From positions 1-31,529 of the IMG/VR virus record IMGVR_UViG_3300044530_001673: a DNA stretch of 31,529 nucleotides. The stretch is one strand, 5' to 3'. The position numbers and the translations under genes are program-made. The notes under the pieces were generated by a model that saw only the letters and a list, made by a program, of their open reading frames with translations, did no database searches and had not been told where the DNA came from. This document shows positions 1 to 7,567 of this stretch, piece by piece. The DNA is from a virus. Position 1 is the stretch's first letter, and every line of letters begins with the position of its first letter.

Positions 1-2293
1 TTTGAGTTCTTTCTTTTGCTGGCGTGAGAGCAAATCCTCGCTGACTTGAATTATTTTCTTTTTCTGTCTCAAGGAATTCTTGAAAAGCAATCGCATCATC
101 AACCAGCTTCTTGTCTTCAGGAGACAAGTTTTCCTGGCCACCAAGAGTTTTGATAACTTCATCAGCAGCTTGCTTCTGACCAGCATACATTTCATCAATG
201 GCAGCTTTTATTTCATCTGTGCTTAGCATTCGCACATCAATGTCGCCACCAATTCCAGATTGATCAGCAACAGCTTTCAAGTTGCCGAGAGAGTCCATGA
301 ACTCTTTGTTAATTATGAACTCGATTTCTTTCTGGGTCTTTGGATCAGTTTTTGATGCACTTGTGATACTTGAATTTATCTTTGGCAGAATTTCATTCTC
401 AATGTGATCTATTTCAGCTTGAGCATCACGAGGAGTTATTGTTGTATTGCCAATTGTGCGTTTTTTGGCAGAATTGACAATGTCTTTAAGAAGACCAAGT
501 CTTGAATCTACGACCTCTTTGCGTTTGTTCAATTGATTAACAAAATTAACAGGATCAGCAAGAGACTTTAATTTGTCCTTTGTCGAATCGTCAAGATCCT
601 GCATCATCCTGTTGATGTCAGCTTCAGCAGCAACACGCTGGTCTGCACGAACACGATCAACGAGCAAGCTCTTTGGCGAAGAAGCTGAAATGAATCCCAT
701 GCCACCTCCATAACCAGTGGCCTCGCCAACATCACCCCATGTTTCCATGTTTGGCAATCCAAGCATAACTTGAACTGCTGCACCATTGATGCCAGCTTTG
801 GCATAATACTGAGCAAGCCTTGAAGCAGAATCGACAGCACGCGCACGAGCCAGCCCTTGGCGTGCTCCTTTTTCCATCTTTTCAGCAGCCTTTTCAGCCT
901 CTGCAGCAGCCTCGACAGGCGACATCTCACCAAGTTTTTTACGCAATCCTTGGCTTCCGTCTCCGAAAAGGACATTGCCAAGACGGCCAGTTGTTGGACT
1001 TTGACCAAGACGCTCAGCAATACCTTTGCGTCCAGCAATACCAGTGTCGATGACGCGACCAATGTCTGTGCCAAAACGACCAACACCTTCAATCAAACCA
1101 GAACCTCTGCCAAGGAAATTTGATGTTTTTCCAACAGCATTGCGGAAAATCCAATCGTCACTTCCGCTGATTGCTCGATCTATGTTTGCAGAATATTCAT
1201 TTATTTTTTCTCCAAGACGACGACCAGCCCAGCCAACTTTCTCAACTGCTGGAGCAACACCAATGCGACGATTGCCAACTTGGACACCTGTGAGACCTTT
1301 TAAAGCTACTTCCCCAATCTTTCCTGTAGCCTTTGCTGTCAGAGGAGCAACTCTGTTCATCAATGGAATGTCAGGAGCGACAATATCGCCAAGTGTTGCA
1401 ACTTCAGGAATCAATTGCTCTTTCGTGAGAGCTCGCTCTCTGAATTGCTGAGCAAGACCTTCAGAAAATGTTTTATCAAGAGCTCCAATTTTTCCAAGGC
1501 CAAGAGAAACATTCTCAAGAAGAGCAGAACTGCGCTCTGGCATCCGCTCTTGCTCTTTGGCAAATTCTTCGCCAACAGCTTTGCGTTTTAAATAGTTCTG
1601 ATACGATTCTTCTTCTGTCTGTGCACCGACAAGCTCCTTTGCCCAATCAGTGATTGGTGTGCCACCTTTGTAAACAGTCTTTGGCAATTTATAAACAATA
1701 TCTTCAATTCCTCCTACAGCACCAGAACCAAATGATCTTGCCACTTGCTCAGCTTTCTTAAGTGCTTTAGCCTCTTCTTCTGGAGATGCATCCATTGCAC
1801 CAATCGGATCAAAAACTCCATACTTGACACCTTTATAAATTCCAACTGGAATGTCTGTCGCTATATCCTCAAGACCTTTTCCTGCACGACGCATAAAGTC
1901 GCCAACTTTACGAGTAGCTGGCATGTCTCGCTCATACTTCCATGCAATCTTTTCTTGCTCCTTGTCTAATGGAACTCCTTCTTCTTTGTATTGCTTTAGC
2001 TTTGAAGGATCTTTCTCTGTCTGAATTTCTGCAATCTTCTGAGCATCTGCCAAGTCTGCTTCGTCCTGCTTACGCTTTTCTTCAGCCTCTTTTTTAGCTT
2101 TGCGAAGAAGAGCATTTTCTTCTTTTGTAAAAATAGGATCATCATCCAACTCATCAGCAATTTGCTGCTCTTCTTCTGGCGTCAATGGAGATCCAGTTGG
2201 CACTGGAACTTCATCTTCTTTTAGCTTATCAGAAACTCTCTTTCCCCAGTTTAGCATCGACTGAGGAACCATCGGGATTGACGGAAGTGTCAT
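1..2293 (-). CDS. Very large virion protein, N-terminal part (internal virion/ejection type)
   Basis: The frame is open from ATG 2291-2293 to the left edge: 764 codons with no stop, so the gene continues outside. Residues 1-120 are acidic and Lys/Glu-rich (ALLRKAKKEAEEKRKQDEAD). Residues ~125-330 hold Gly-containing amphipathic segments (RKVGDFMRRAGKGLEDIATD, PVGIYKGVKYGVFDPIG), and ~330-480 similar 'GRFGTDIGRVIDTGIAGR' stretches; the remainder is long charged helix. No lysozyme or protease motif is visible in this part. A giant helical protein last in the virion block fits the internal core proteins of T7-like phages (gp15/gp16 role), which are ejected and form a channel for DNA. Function is inferred from size, composition and place. 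Confidence 0.68.
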   Translation of the reverse strand, partial: MTLPSIPMVPQSMLNWGKRVSDKLKEDEVPVPTGSPLTPEEEQQIADELDDDPIFTKEENALLRKAKKEAEEKRKQDEADLADAQKIAEIQTEKDPSKLKQYKEEGVPLDKEQEKIAWKYERDMPATRKVGDFMRRAGKGLEDIATDIPVGIYKGVKYGVFDPIGAMDASPEEEAKALKKAEQVARSFGSGAVGGIEDIVYKLPKTVYKGGTPITDWAKELVGAQTEEESYQNYLKRKAVGEEFAKEQERMPERSSALLENVSLGLGKIGALDKTFSEGLAQQFRERALTKEQLIPEVATLGDIVAPDIPLMNRVAPLTAKATGKIGEVALKGLTGVQVGNRRIGVAPAVEKVGWAGRRLGEKINEYSANIDRAISGSDDWIFRNAVGKTSNFLGRGSGLIEGVGRFGTDIGRVIDTGIAGRKGIAERLGQSPTTGRLGNVLFGDGSQGLRKKLGEMSPVEAAAEAEKAAEKMEKGARQGLARARAVDSASRLAQYYAKAGINGAAVQVMLGLPNMETWGDVGEATGYGGGMGFISASSPKSLLVDRVRADQRVAAEADINRMMQDLDDSTKDKLKSLADPVNFVNQLNKRKEVVDSRLGLLKDIVNSAKKRTIGNTTITPRDAQAEIDHIENEILPKINSSITSASKTDPKTQKEIEFIINKEFMDSLGNLKAVADQSGIGGDIDVRMLSTDEIKAAIDEMYAGQKQAADEVIKTLGGQENLSPEDKKLVDDAIAFQEFLETEKENNSSQRGFALTPAKERTQ

Positions 2294-3684
2294 TAGAATT
2301 TAGGAGATTGTCCAGTTTTCTGGATATATTCTTTAGTTTTTGCAGCAATAGATTGAATGAGTGCTGGACGAGTTGTATCAACAAGCCCAGTTGTTTTTAC
2401 TTTTTCTCTTAGTGCTTTGATTTCATCAAGAAGCCCAGCCTGCTCTGTTGTTTTGTCTGTTGCTGCTTTTTCTTTTGCTTGTCTTGCTCTAAATCCAGAG
2501 ACATCAATTTTTGCATCCTCTGCTGCATTAAGAGTTGATTCGTATCCAGAAGCTATTTTTTTATTTAGCATATCCAGCAATCCATCGGCAAGCTCAGCCT
2601 CTGTTTTTACATTTGGAACCATAGCTTTATATCTAAGAACATCTGCATCGGTAAGAACACCAACTTCATTAAAAACAGTTTTTGCCAATCCAGGCACAAC
2701 ACTTTCAACTAGCTTATTCAATTTTTGGGCAGCAACATCATAAGGATTTTTTTCTCTTAAAACGCCAACTATTGGACCACGAGTCATGTCTTTTACCTGC
2801 TCTTCAATGTCTTTAATAGAATCTTTTAATGATGAATATGCAGCAAGTTTTGTCACCATCGTATCTGACATTTGACTTCCTGATCCCTCTTTCTCATAGG
2901 TCTCAGTGCCTGTCTTTGTTTTCTTTGTGAATCCTTTTCTTGTGAATCCTTCTGGAGTTGGAACTTCAGCTGAAGTTTCTTTATCAGAAATTGTCCCAGG
3001 AACTATCTGTCTATTTAAATTATCGTAAATTGCAACTTTTCCTCCTCCAATTTCTTTTTCAGAATACCTCGTTCTTGTCACAGCAGCAGGAGCAGCATCA
3101 GAGAATTCTGCTGTGAGCTGTTGTCCGTCAGTTGCTTGATCTGGAGATTTTAAATCAGAAAGTCTCATTGAAAATCTTCCTCCTGTCCCTGTGCCTGCCC
3201 CAAATCCTTTTTCTGGGGAAGGAGCTCCTGCCAGTGGAACTCCGGTTGTATCAGTCTCTGGAAGAGGATCGTATAAATTAGCAGCAGCAAGCTCGCGTTT
3301 TTTCTCAGCTATTTGAAGTCGTGTAAAATCATCTTTTAGCGTATTATCCTCAGACTTCAAATCAGCGAGATAGACGTCTTGCAAAAATTTGTTAAGATCC
3401 TCTGCTTCTTCTAATTTTGCTTCTTCTTTTAACAGTTCTTTTTCGTTTTCGTACTCGAATCTTTTGGATATTCCTTCCGAAAGACCTTTAACGCCAATAT
3501 TTATGCCAGACAAGAGATTTTCAGATGCTTGCTGCTGACCTTTAAGCCAAATGTCAATTCCTGGATCAACAAGTGCTGGAGCTGCAACGAGACTCGCACC
3601 GCTCACAAAATCGAATTTTGGAGCTTGAATATTTTCAAGTCTTGCTGCAGCAGGAGCATTAAACTGAAATCCTCTTGTTTCCAT
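2293..3684 (-). CDS. Internal virion / DNA-ejection type protein
   Basis: A 463-residue protein. Residues 1-60 are apolar (FDFVSGASLVAAPALVDPGI), 60-130 a charged coiled coil, and about 130-290 a Gly/Thr/Pro-rich linker. The conserved part is about 285-400: 'GPIVGVLREKNPYDVAAQKL', then ESVVPGLAKTVFNEVGVLTD and ADVLRYKAMVPN, matching the 'GE-x-GVLTDxDIxRYxxxLPN' module seen in large virion proteins of many podoviruses (from memory). The end is helical. It is preceded by GGAGGG within the previous gene. Its TAA overlaps the start of the giant left-edge protein by one base. A role in the ejected internal-protein complex is inferred. Confidence 0.7.
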   Translation of the reverse strand: METRGFQFNAPAAARLENIQAPKFDFVSGASLVAAPALVDPGIDIWLKGQQQASENLLSGINIGVKGLSEGISKRFEYENEKELLKEEAKLEEAEDLNKFLQDVYLADLKSEDNTLKDDFTRLQIAEKKRELAAANLYDPLPETDTTGVPLAGAPSPEKGFGAGTGTGGRFSMRLSDLKSPDQATDGQQLTAEFSDAAPAAVTRTRYSEKEIGGGKVAIYDNLNRQIVPGTISDKETSAEVPTPEGFTRKGFTKKTKTGTETYEKEGSGSQMSDTMVTKLAAYSSLKDSIKDIEEQVKDMTRGPIVGVLREKNPYDVAAQKLNKLVESVVPGLAKTVFNEVGVLTDADVLRYKAMVPNVKTEAELADGLLDMLNKKIASGYESTLNAAEDAKIDVSGFRARQAKEKAATDKTTEQAGLLDEIKALREKVKTTGLVDTTRPALIQSIAAKTKEYIQKTGQSPKF

Positions 3685-3687
3685 AAT

Positions 3688-4281
3688 TTACATCCCTCCA
3701 ACTCTTGCTTCTGGATTTGAGAAGGTTAAATTTGCAGCACGATTAATTGATTCGCCAAATTTTGTGAATTGTCGCGAGTCTTTAGGAATTCCAAGAATAC
3801 TTTTCTGCGGAGAGACTATATTGATTGAAGGTCTTGGTAATTTTTGGCCCATTGCTCCAGTTGCCCTTGAAGCAGCCGCCGAAGACTTTGATTCGAATTC
3901 TTTGCGCCTCTGCTCTCCTTCTTTGCCGCTGACTCTTTGATACCTATTTTTCTCTATATCGGCAAGGCGAGCAGTTTCTCGCGCACGATTCTCAGCATCA
4001 ACACGATCTTGCTCTTCTGCTGCTGCTCTGTCTGCTCCAGAAGGAACATTGGCAGAAGGAGGTGGCGTGAAAGACTGAGGTTTTGGCTGAGATTGAGATT
4101 GAGGTTGTGACCAATTGCCAGAAACACTTCGTTGTGCAAGTTCTTGTGCGCTTGCGCCAGGAGCTTGACCGGATTGTTTTTTTACCCAATCTGGCCCTTG
4201 TCCAGTGTTCTGATAGTTTTGAAAATCTCTTGCACGAGTCTTCTCTAAAATGGCAAGTTGCTCTTTGACAGATTTTCCCAT
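3688..4281 (-). CDS. Gln/Ser/Pro-rich virion protein ending RVGGM
   Basis: A 197-residue protein. The frame is open upstream to an ATG at 4353, but those 24 residues overlap the preceding gene and lack a binding site; the ATG at 4281 follows GGGAGG by eight bases and gives MGKSVKEQLAILEKTRARDF. Residues 60-95 are Gln/Ser/Pro repeats (WSQPQSQSQPKPQ), 95-135 a charged helix (AAAEEQDRVDAENRARETAR), and the C-terminus reads NLTFSNPEARVGGM. It resembles the preceding protein in layout (polar linker, charged helix, xGGM end), so the two may be diverged paralogues. Probable minor virion/ejection component; function unknown. Confidence 0.66.
   Translation of the reverse strand: MGKSVKEQLAILEKTRARDFQNYQNTGQGPDWVKKQSGQAPGASAQELAQRSVSGNWSQPQSQSQPKPQSFTPPPSANVPSGADRAAAEEQDRVDAENRARETARLADIEKNRYQRVSGKEGEQRRKEFESKSSAAASRATGAMGQKLPRPSINIVSPQKSILGIPKDSRQFTKFGESINRAANLTFSNPEARVGGM
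3694..3699 (-). promoter_or_regulatory. Coding-embedded ribosome binding site GGAGGG
   Basis: GGAGGG falls on the Gly-Gly codons that end the upstream gene and lies nine bases before the ATG at 3684. It repeats the arrangement at 4290-4295. Confidence 0.72.
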
Positions 4282-4282
4282 A

Positions 4283-4762
4283 TTACATTCCTCCCATTCT
4301 TGCTTGTTGAGCTTGATAAATTTGATTTGCTGGCTTAACGATATTTGTTCCAAATGGCGTCAAGCCAGGAGCAGGAGCAGAAGACTTAGACTTGTCTCCT
4401 ATGCGCTTGTTGATTGCAGAAGTTGTCGAGTCTTCCATTGAAATATCCATTGGTGCCGATCCAACTTGCTGTGCATAATTTTCTGTTGCTCCTTTATACT
4501 GGTCCAGTGCCGCTGCATCTTTTACCATTTGTTTCTCATTCCAGAGCTCTTGCTCGCGCTTTGCATTATCAGCGGCAATTTTGGCTTGCTCTTCTTTGCG
4601 AAGATCATCATATCTTTTGGTCTGCGCGTCGTATTGCTCTGTTTGATACTTGCGCTGTTTATCCATTTCAGCAGCCCAAAGTTGCATTGAATTATCAACT
4701 GGCGCCGGAGCCGGAGCTTGCGGCTTGCTGCTACTACTTCTGCGTCTTCCTCCTCCACCCAT
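4283..4762 (-). CDS. Helical virion protein ending RMGGM
   Basis: A 159-residue protein. It starts MGGGGRRRSSSSKPQAPAPA, has a charged coiled-coil helix at about 28-95 (WAAEMDKQRKYQTEQYDAQT..., KIAADNAKREQELWNEKQMV) and a polar tail ending NQIYQAQQARMGGM. Such short Pro/Ala-headed coiled-coil proteins occur in the ejection-protein block of podoviruses. The end RMGGM-stop is nearly repeated in the next gene (RVGGM-stop); in both the GGAGG of the Gly-Gly codons serves as Shine-Dalgarno for the following gene. No enzymatic motif is visible. Confidence 0.68.
   Translation of the reverse strand: MGGGGRRRSSSSKPQAPAPAPVDNSMQLWAAEMDKQRKYQTEQYDAQTKRYDDLRKEEQAKIAADNAKREQELWNEKQMVKDAAALDQYKGATENYAQQVGSAPMDISMEDSTTSAINKRIGDKSKSSAPAPGLTPFGTNIVKPANQIYQAQQARMGGM
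4290..4295 (-). promoter_or_regulatory. Coding-embedded ribosome binding site GGGAGG
   Basis: GGGAGG falls on the Met-Gly-Gly codons at the end of the upstream gene and lies eight bases before the ATG at 4281. It decides that start over an in-frame upstream ATG at 4353. Confidence 0.78.
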
Positions 4763-4769
4763 AATTATT

Positions 4770-4776
4770 CCTCCTT
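4770..4776 (-). promoter_or_regulatory. Strong ribosome binding site AAGGAGG
   Basis: AAGGAGG, seven bases before the ATG at 4762, is the best Shine-Dalgarno in the window. It lies in the 32-base gap after the Ala/Gly-rich gene. Confidence 0.8.
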
Positions 4777-4794
4777 ATTTTGTTTTTTGTTATA

Positions 4795-5136
4795 TCAAAA
4801 CCTGCGTTGTGCAGGATTTGAAAAATCTGTTCCAGAATACATTCTGCCACGAAGATCTGCGTCGGTCGTAGCACCGAATTTATATTTATAGGGAGCAATA
4901 ACAGGCATATTTATTTTTTGAGGTTGAAACATGCCTGGAGAGTATGCTGATTTTTGATTTGCAAATCCTTCTCCGATTTTGCCAAATGCGTCTGTCACTC
5001 CTGACGCGAGTGCTTGTCTTTGCGCTAATTGCGTGGCGGCTTGTTGCGTGGCTTGTTGCGTGGCGGCTGATGACGCGGCTGACGCTCCGGCTGCTCCCGC
5101 TGCTCCTGCTCCCGCTGATGCTCCTGCTCCTCCCAT
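4795..5136 (-). CDS. Ala/Gly-rich small virion protein
   Basis: A 113-residue protein. Residues 1-45 are low-complexity Ala/Gly/Ser/Gln (MGGAGASAGAGAAGAAG, then ATQQATQQAATQLAQRQ); 46-65 may be a helix (GVTDAFGKIGEGFANQK); the end is aromatic and polar (APYKYKFGATTDADLRGRMY...NPAQRRF). AGAAGGA about ten bases upstream acts as binding site. Its neighbours are all virion-like, so it is probably a minor virion component; the Ala/Gly helix could be membrane-active during ejection. A 40-base A/T-rich gap precedes it. No family recognised. Confidence 0.62.
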   Translation of the reverse strand: MGGAGASAGAGAAGAAGASAASSAATQQATQQAATQLAQRQALASGVTDAFGKIGEGFANQKSAYSPGMFQPQKINMPVIAPYKYKFGATTDADLRGRMYSGTDFSNPAQRRF

Positions 5137-5175
5137 ATTTTTATTTCCTTCTAGTTTATTGTTATTTTCAAACTT

Positions 5176-5418
5176 TTATTTCATGGATTTGCTTCCTCGG
5201 CATTTCCATTTTTTACGTGAAAGATTGTTAGGAGAATTTGGATCAGATTTCCAATCTCCTTTTATTTTTGCAGACCTAGCACAATACGAATCGCCTTTGG
5301 CAGTCCCTGGACGAATTCTGTCTTTTCCATCTGATGCTTTTCCAGATTGTCCAAATTTAACTGTATTCATTCTGCCAGTTTCAGGATTCTTAAATATTTT
5401 TGCGAAGCGAGTTGCCAT
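5176..5418 (-). CDS. Small basic phage protein (YCARSAKI family)
   Basis: An 80-residue basic protein. It has KNPETGRMNTVKFGQSGKAS, 'DGKDRIRPGTAKGDSYCARS' (about 29-49) and 'DPNSPNNLSRKKWKCRGSKS' near the end, with two cysteines. Similar Lys/Arg-rich small proteins with 'YCARSA...LSRKKW.C' occur in many phages, often next to the 48-residue type found just upstream here; this is from memory. It has no membrane or signal segment. The start overlaps the previous stop (TAATG). The conserved Cys, Lys and Trp suggest a compact nucleic-acid- or metal-binding fold. Function unknown. Confidence 0.75.
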   Translation of the reverse strand: MATRFAKIFKNPETGRMNTVKFGQSGKASDGKDRIRPGTAKGDSYCARSAKIKGDWKSDPNSPNNLSRKKWKCRGSKSMK

Positions 5419-5564
5419 TACAATTTTTTTGCTGTTTTGAGTGCTTCACGAAATGCACTCGCCTTTGGTGCTCCTTTTGCTCCTTTGGGTCTCATCTTTT
5501 CTCCACTGCCAGCTTCAATCCGCTCTCGCTTTGCATGTATGTTGGCATAAAGTCCTTTTTTCAT
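5418..5564 (-). CDS. 48-residue basic phage protein (KKGLYANIHAKR family)
   Basis: ATG 5562-5564 to TAA 5418-5420. The product begins MKKGLYANIHAKRERIEAGS and continues GEKMRPKGAKGAP, then ends in a Lys/Ala helix. The pattern 'KGLYANIHAKRxRIxAGSGExMRxPGxKGAP' recurs in small proteins of many tailed phages, as I remember it; its function is unknown. The protein is very basic (more than 10 Lys/Arg), so it may bind DNA or sit in the virion. Strong AAGGAG upstream and a TAATG overlap with the next gene support it. Confidence 0.82.
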   Translation of the reverse strand: MKKGLYANIHAKRERIEAGSGEKMRPKGAKGAPKASAFREALKTAKKL

Positions 5565-5565
5565 T

Positions 5566-6369
5566 TTAGCTCCTTAGTCCACAATATGGAATTTTAGGCT
5601 CACAGGTCTGAACTGACTCTGATATGTTTGGGATTACCATGCCATTTAACTTTGGGCATTTGACATATTCAGGTGAATTTTTATTTATGCAATTTGTGCA
5701 TGTGTGATAATAGTCGCTATTCAGGTGCTTGTCTTGCTTTGTCTTGATGATGCCATCAATCACTTCATATCTATTTCTGTCAAATGGAATATCATTATTC
5801 AGCGTATAGTCTGAAATGTTTTTCTCAGTCCACTCCTTCAAAGGGAACCAAATGTCTGCAGAATTTGGAATTCTCTGAACATCGACCTGAAGTGGAATTG
5901 GCCCACTCAACGGATCAACATCGCAGCTTTTGTGGCCACAGATCAAACTATCCCAAACAAACTCTGTGTTGTCAATTTTAGGACGCAACAGCCATTCAAC
6001 ACCACATACATAATCTTTTTCAGCTTCGTGTGGTTCTGTCCCACGAGCGATGATGATATTTTCTTGTCCTATGGAGTATGATTCCATGAAATCGATGCGA
6101 TCATTACCATAGCAAAGTGATATTGATTTTGGTGAAGAATCATATGCTGTCAAATTAAAGTCTTGAGAAATTTTATTCTGAAAAGCCCATTTTGCTTTCA
6201 TCCACGGCAGCGTCCACTGAATGCAGTCGATGTCTTTTTTAAGAACATCTTTTATCATGAAAAACAAAACAGTGCTGTCTTTTCCTCCAGACCAAAGCAA
6301 TGCAGGTCGTTTTGATTTCTCAAAAACTAAAAGCAAAGACTCGATTGTTTTTTCTATTAATGTTATCAT
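5566..6369 (-). CDS. PAPS reductase-family (adenine nucleotide alpha hydrolase) protein
   Basis: A 267-residue protein with the PP-loop SGGKDS at residues 27-32 after strand 'RPALLW'. GHKSCDVDPLSG (145-156) forms the second phosphate-binding region, and WFPLKEWTEKNISDY (174-188) plus NNDIPFD (191-197) match the 'PL-x-x-W-T-x-x-D/N-I-x-x-Y...N-x-I-P' helix of PAPS/APS reductases. Cysteines C224, C227, C238, C256 and C263 cluster at the end and could bind metal or an Fe-S cluster; the classic C-terminal ECG motif is absent. It would handle an adenylated or sulfated nucleotide. Such genes are common in environmental phages with no settled role. It lies inside the virion genes and is coupled to both neighbours. 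Confidence 0.82.
   Translation of the reverse strand: MITLIEKTIESLLLVFEKSKRPALLWSGGKDSTVLFFMIKDVLKKDIDCIQWTLPWMKAKWAFQNKISQDFNLTAYDSSPKSISLCYGNDRIDFMESYSIGQENIIIARGTEPHEAEKDYVCGVEWLLRPKIDNTEFVWDSLICGHKSCDVDPLSGPIPLQVDVQRIPNSADIWFPLKEWTEKNISDYTLNNDIPFDRNRYEVIDGIIKTKQDKHLNSDYYHTCTNCINKNSPEYVKCPKLNGMVIPNISESVQTCEPKIPYCGLRS
5570..5575 (-). promoter_or_regulatory. Ribosome binding site AAGGAG
   Basis: AAGGAG lies five bases before the ATG at 5564 and within the last codons of the reductase-family gene. It supports the short 48-residue gene that follows. Confidence 0.75.
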
Positions 6370-7181
6370 TAGAAAATAATCGCTGCACCTGCTAAAGCTC
6401 CAGCGGCACCTATTCCCGCGCCCATCAATGCCGTTTTGTTTCCTTCTCCAGCTGCCGAACCCGCATTCTTAGCTTGAAGATTTTGAGAACGCCTATTGGC
6501 TTCAATTTGTGCGTTATTGGCTCTCCGCTGAGCATCCATTTGAGCAAACTGCTGAAAACCACCCATTGCATTTTCAGCTTGGTTTGACATCAAGCCCAGA
6601 TTCCTTGTTTGGTATCCTTCTCGTGCGTTTGCATTTTCTGCACCCATTTGTGCCTCATAGCTTGCAATTGCTCCAGGATCAAGCCCTGCGAGTTGCATTG
6701 GATTTGCAGCCAAAAGCCTAGCTGCACGATCCTGAGCAGCTGCACGGGCCAGGTAATAGTCTTCGCGAGTTCTGTCTGCAAGTGCAGAACGAGCAAATCC
6801 AGAGCGAAGATTGGCTCCTGTCGAAACGATATCAGCCAAACCTTGTTTTAGCCACATATTTGACAACTCTTTGCTTGGGCCACCTTCAAGATCTTCAGCT
6901 GTCTGTCGTGAAAGTGCTTTCCTTACCTGTGCCAAACGAGGATCCATCCTCTCTTCAAGACCTCTAGATTTCAGAGCATTTATTTCTGCCTCGCGTGCAG
7001 CAGTCCTCTGAAGAGCATCTGTTTGCTGCGCTCGCATTTCTGGCGTCATCTTGATTGATAGGTCGGTTATTCCTTTTCCTAAACCTAAACCCGCAATCAT
7101 ATTTTGTGTAAGACGTGGGTCTCCTGGATCAGCAGGTCCAGTTGTCTTGTCAAGATGCACTTTTGGTGTTCCTCCTCCCAT
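6369..7181 (-). CDS. Ala/Gln-rich virion protein (internal virion type)
   Basis: A 270-residue protein starting MGGGTPKVHLDKTTGPADPG. Residues 45-130 are a charged helix (MRAQQTDALQRTAAREAEIN...), 130-240 an Ala/Gln/Asn-rich helical region with 'DYYLARAAAQDRAARLLAAN', and the last 20 are a Gly/Ala hydrophobic end (GAGIGAAGALAGAAIIF) that could insert into a membrane. This composition recalls the small internal core/ejection proteins of T7-like phages (gp14 type). A good AGGAGA precedes the ATG. The TAA overlaps the next start by one base. Role in DNA ejection is inferred from composition and place. Confidence 0.62.
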   Translation of the reverse strand: MGGGTPKVHLDKTTGPADPGDPRLTQNMIAGLGLGKGITDLSIKMTPEMRAQQTDALQRTAAREAEINALKSRGLEERMDPRLAQVRKALSRQTAEDLEGGPSKELSNMWLKQGLADIVSTGANLRSGFARSALADRTREDYYLARAAAQDRAARLLAANPMQLAGLDPGAIASYEAQMGAENANAREGYQTRNLGLMSNQAENAMGGFQQFAQMDAQRRANNAQIEANRRSQNLQAKNAGSAAGEGNKTALMGAGIGAAGALAGAAIIF

Positions 7182-7183
7182 AA

Positions 7184-7567
7184 TTATTCTCCTGTGGCTG
7201 TGTATATTTCTCGTTGCATTTTTTGAAATCCTTGTCCCTCTATCATTGATTTTGGAAATGTGATCCTTGTCTCATCAAGCGGCACACCGATAAATCCTTC
7301 GCCAGCACTAACAAATTGGCAGTGCGCTTTAAAACCTTGAACAACTTCAATAACACCTCTTGGCGTCGTGACTTCCGGATGAAAAGCGGGAAAAGCCACC
7401 GGAAGATAAAATATGTCTGCATACCCGAATGTTTTATCGTCGCGCTCAAATGCGAATAGCTTGGCATTGCGTTGTGGCACGATAACATGATCAAAGCTAG
7501 CCGCAAATTGCTGCATCCTAACAAAGTCGTCACTAAATGTAGATACTTCTACGAATTTCGTTTTCAT
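7184..7567 (-). CDS. Unknown small protein coupled to the tail fibre
   Basis: A 127-residue protein whose ATG overlaps the fibre stop as ATGA. It begins MKTKFVEVSTFSDDFVRMQQ; the middle (RNAKLFAFERDDKTFGYADI, 'YLPVAFPAFHPEVTTPRGVIEVV') is strand-rich; the end is charged. I know no family. Translational coupling directly downstream of a tail fibre is the usual place for fibre-assembly chaperones, so that role is a possibility by position only. Its final codons encode AGGAGA, which acts as Shine-Dalgarno for the next gene. Confidence 0.62.
   Translation of the reverse strand: MKTKFVEVSTFSDDFVRMQQFAASFDHVIVPQRNAKLFAFERDDKTFGYADIFYLPVAFPAFHPEVTTPRGVIEVVQGFKAHCQFVSAGEGFIGVPLDETRITFPKSMIEGQGFQKMQREIYTATGE
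7188..7193 (-). promoter_or_regulatory. Ribosome binding site AGGAGA
   Basis: AGGAGA lies six bases before the ATG at 7181 and within the last sense codons of the upstream gene, which ends GGA GAA TAA. It fixes the start of the MGGG... protein. Confidence 0.7.

Noticed and set aside
604-1092. 162-residue minus-strand ORF inside the left-edge gene
   Set aside because: It needs a TTG start, lies out of frame inside the much longer open frame 1-2293, and has low-complexity Leu-rich sequence typical of a shadow frame.
4282-4353. Upstream start of the RVGGM protein at 4353
   Set aside because: The extra 24 residues overlap the previous gene and have no ribosome binding site, while the ATG at 4281 follows GGGAGG.
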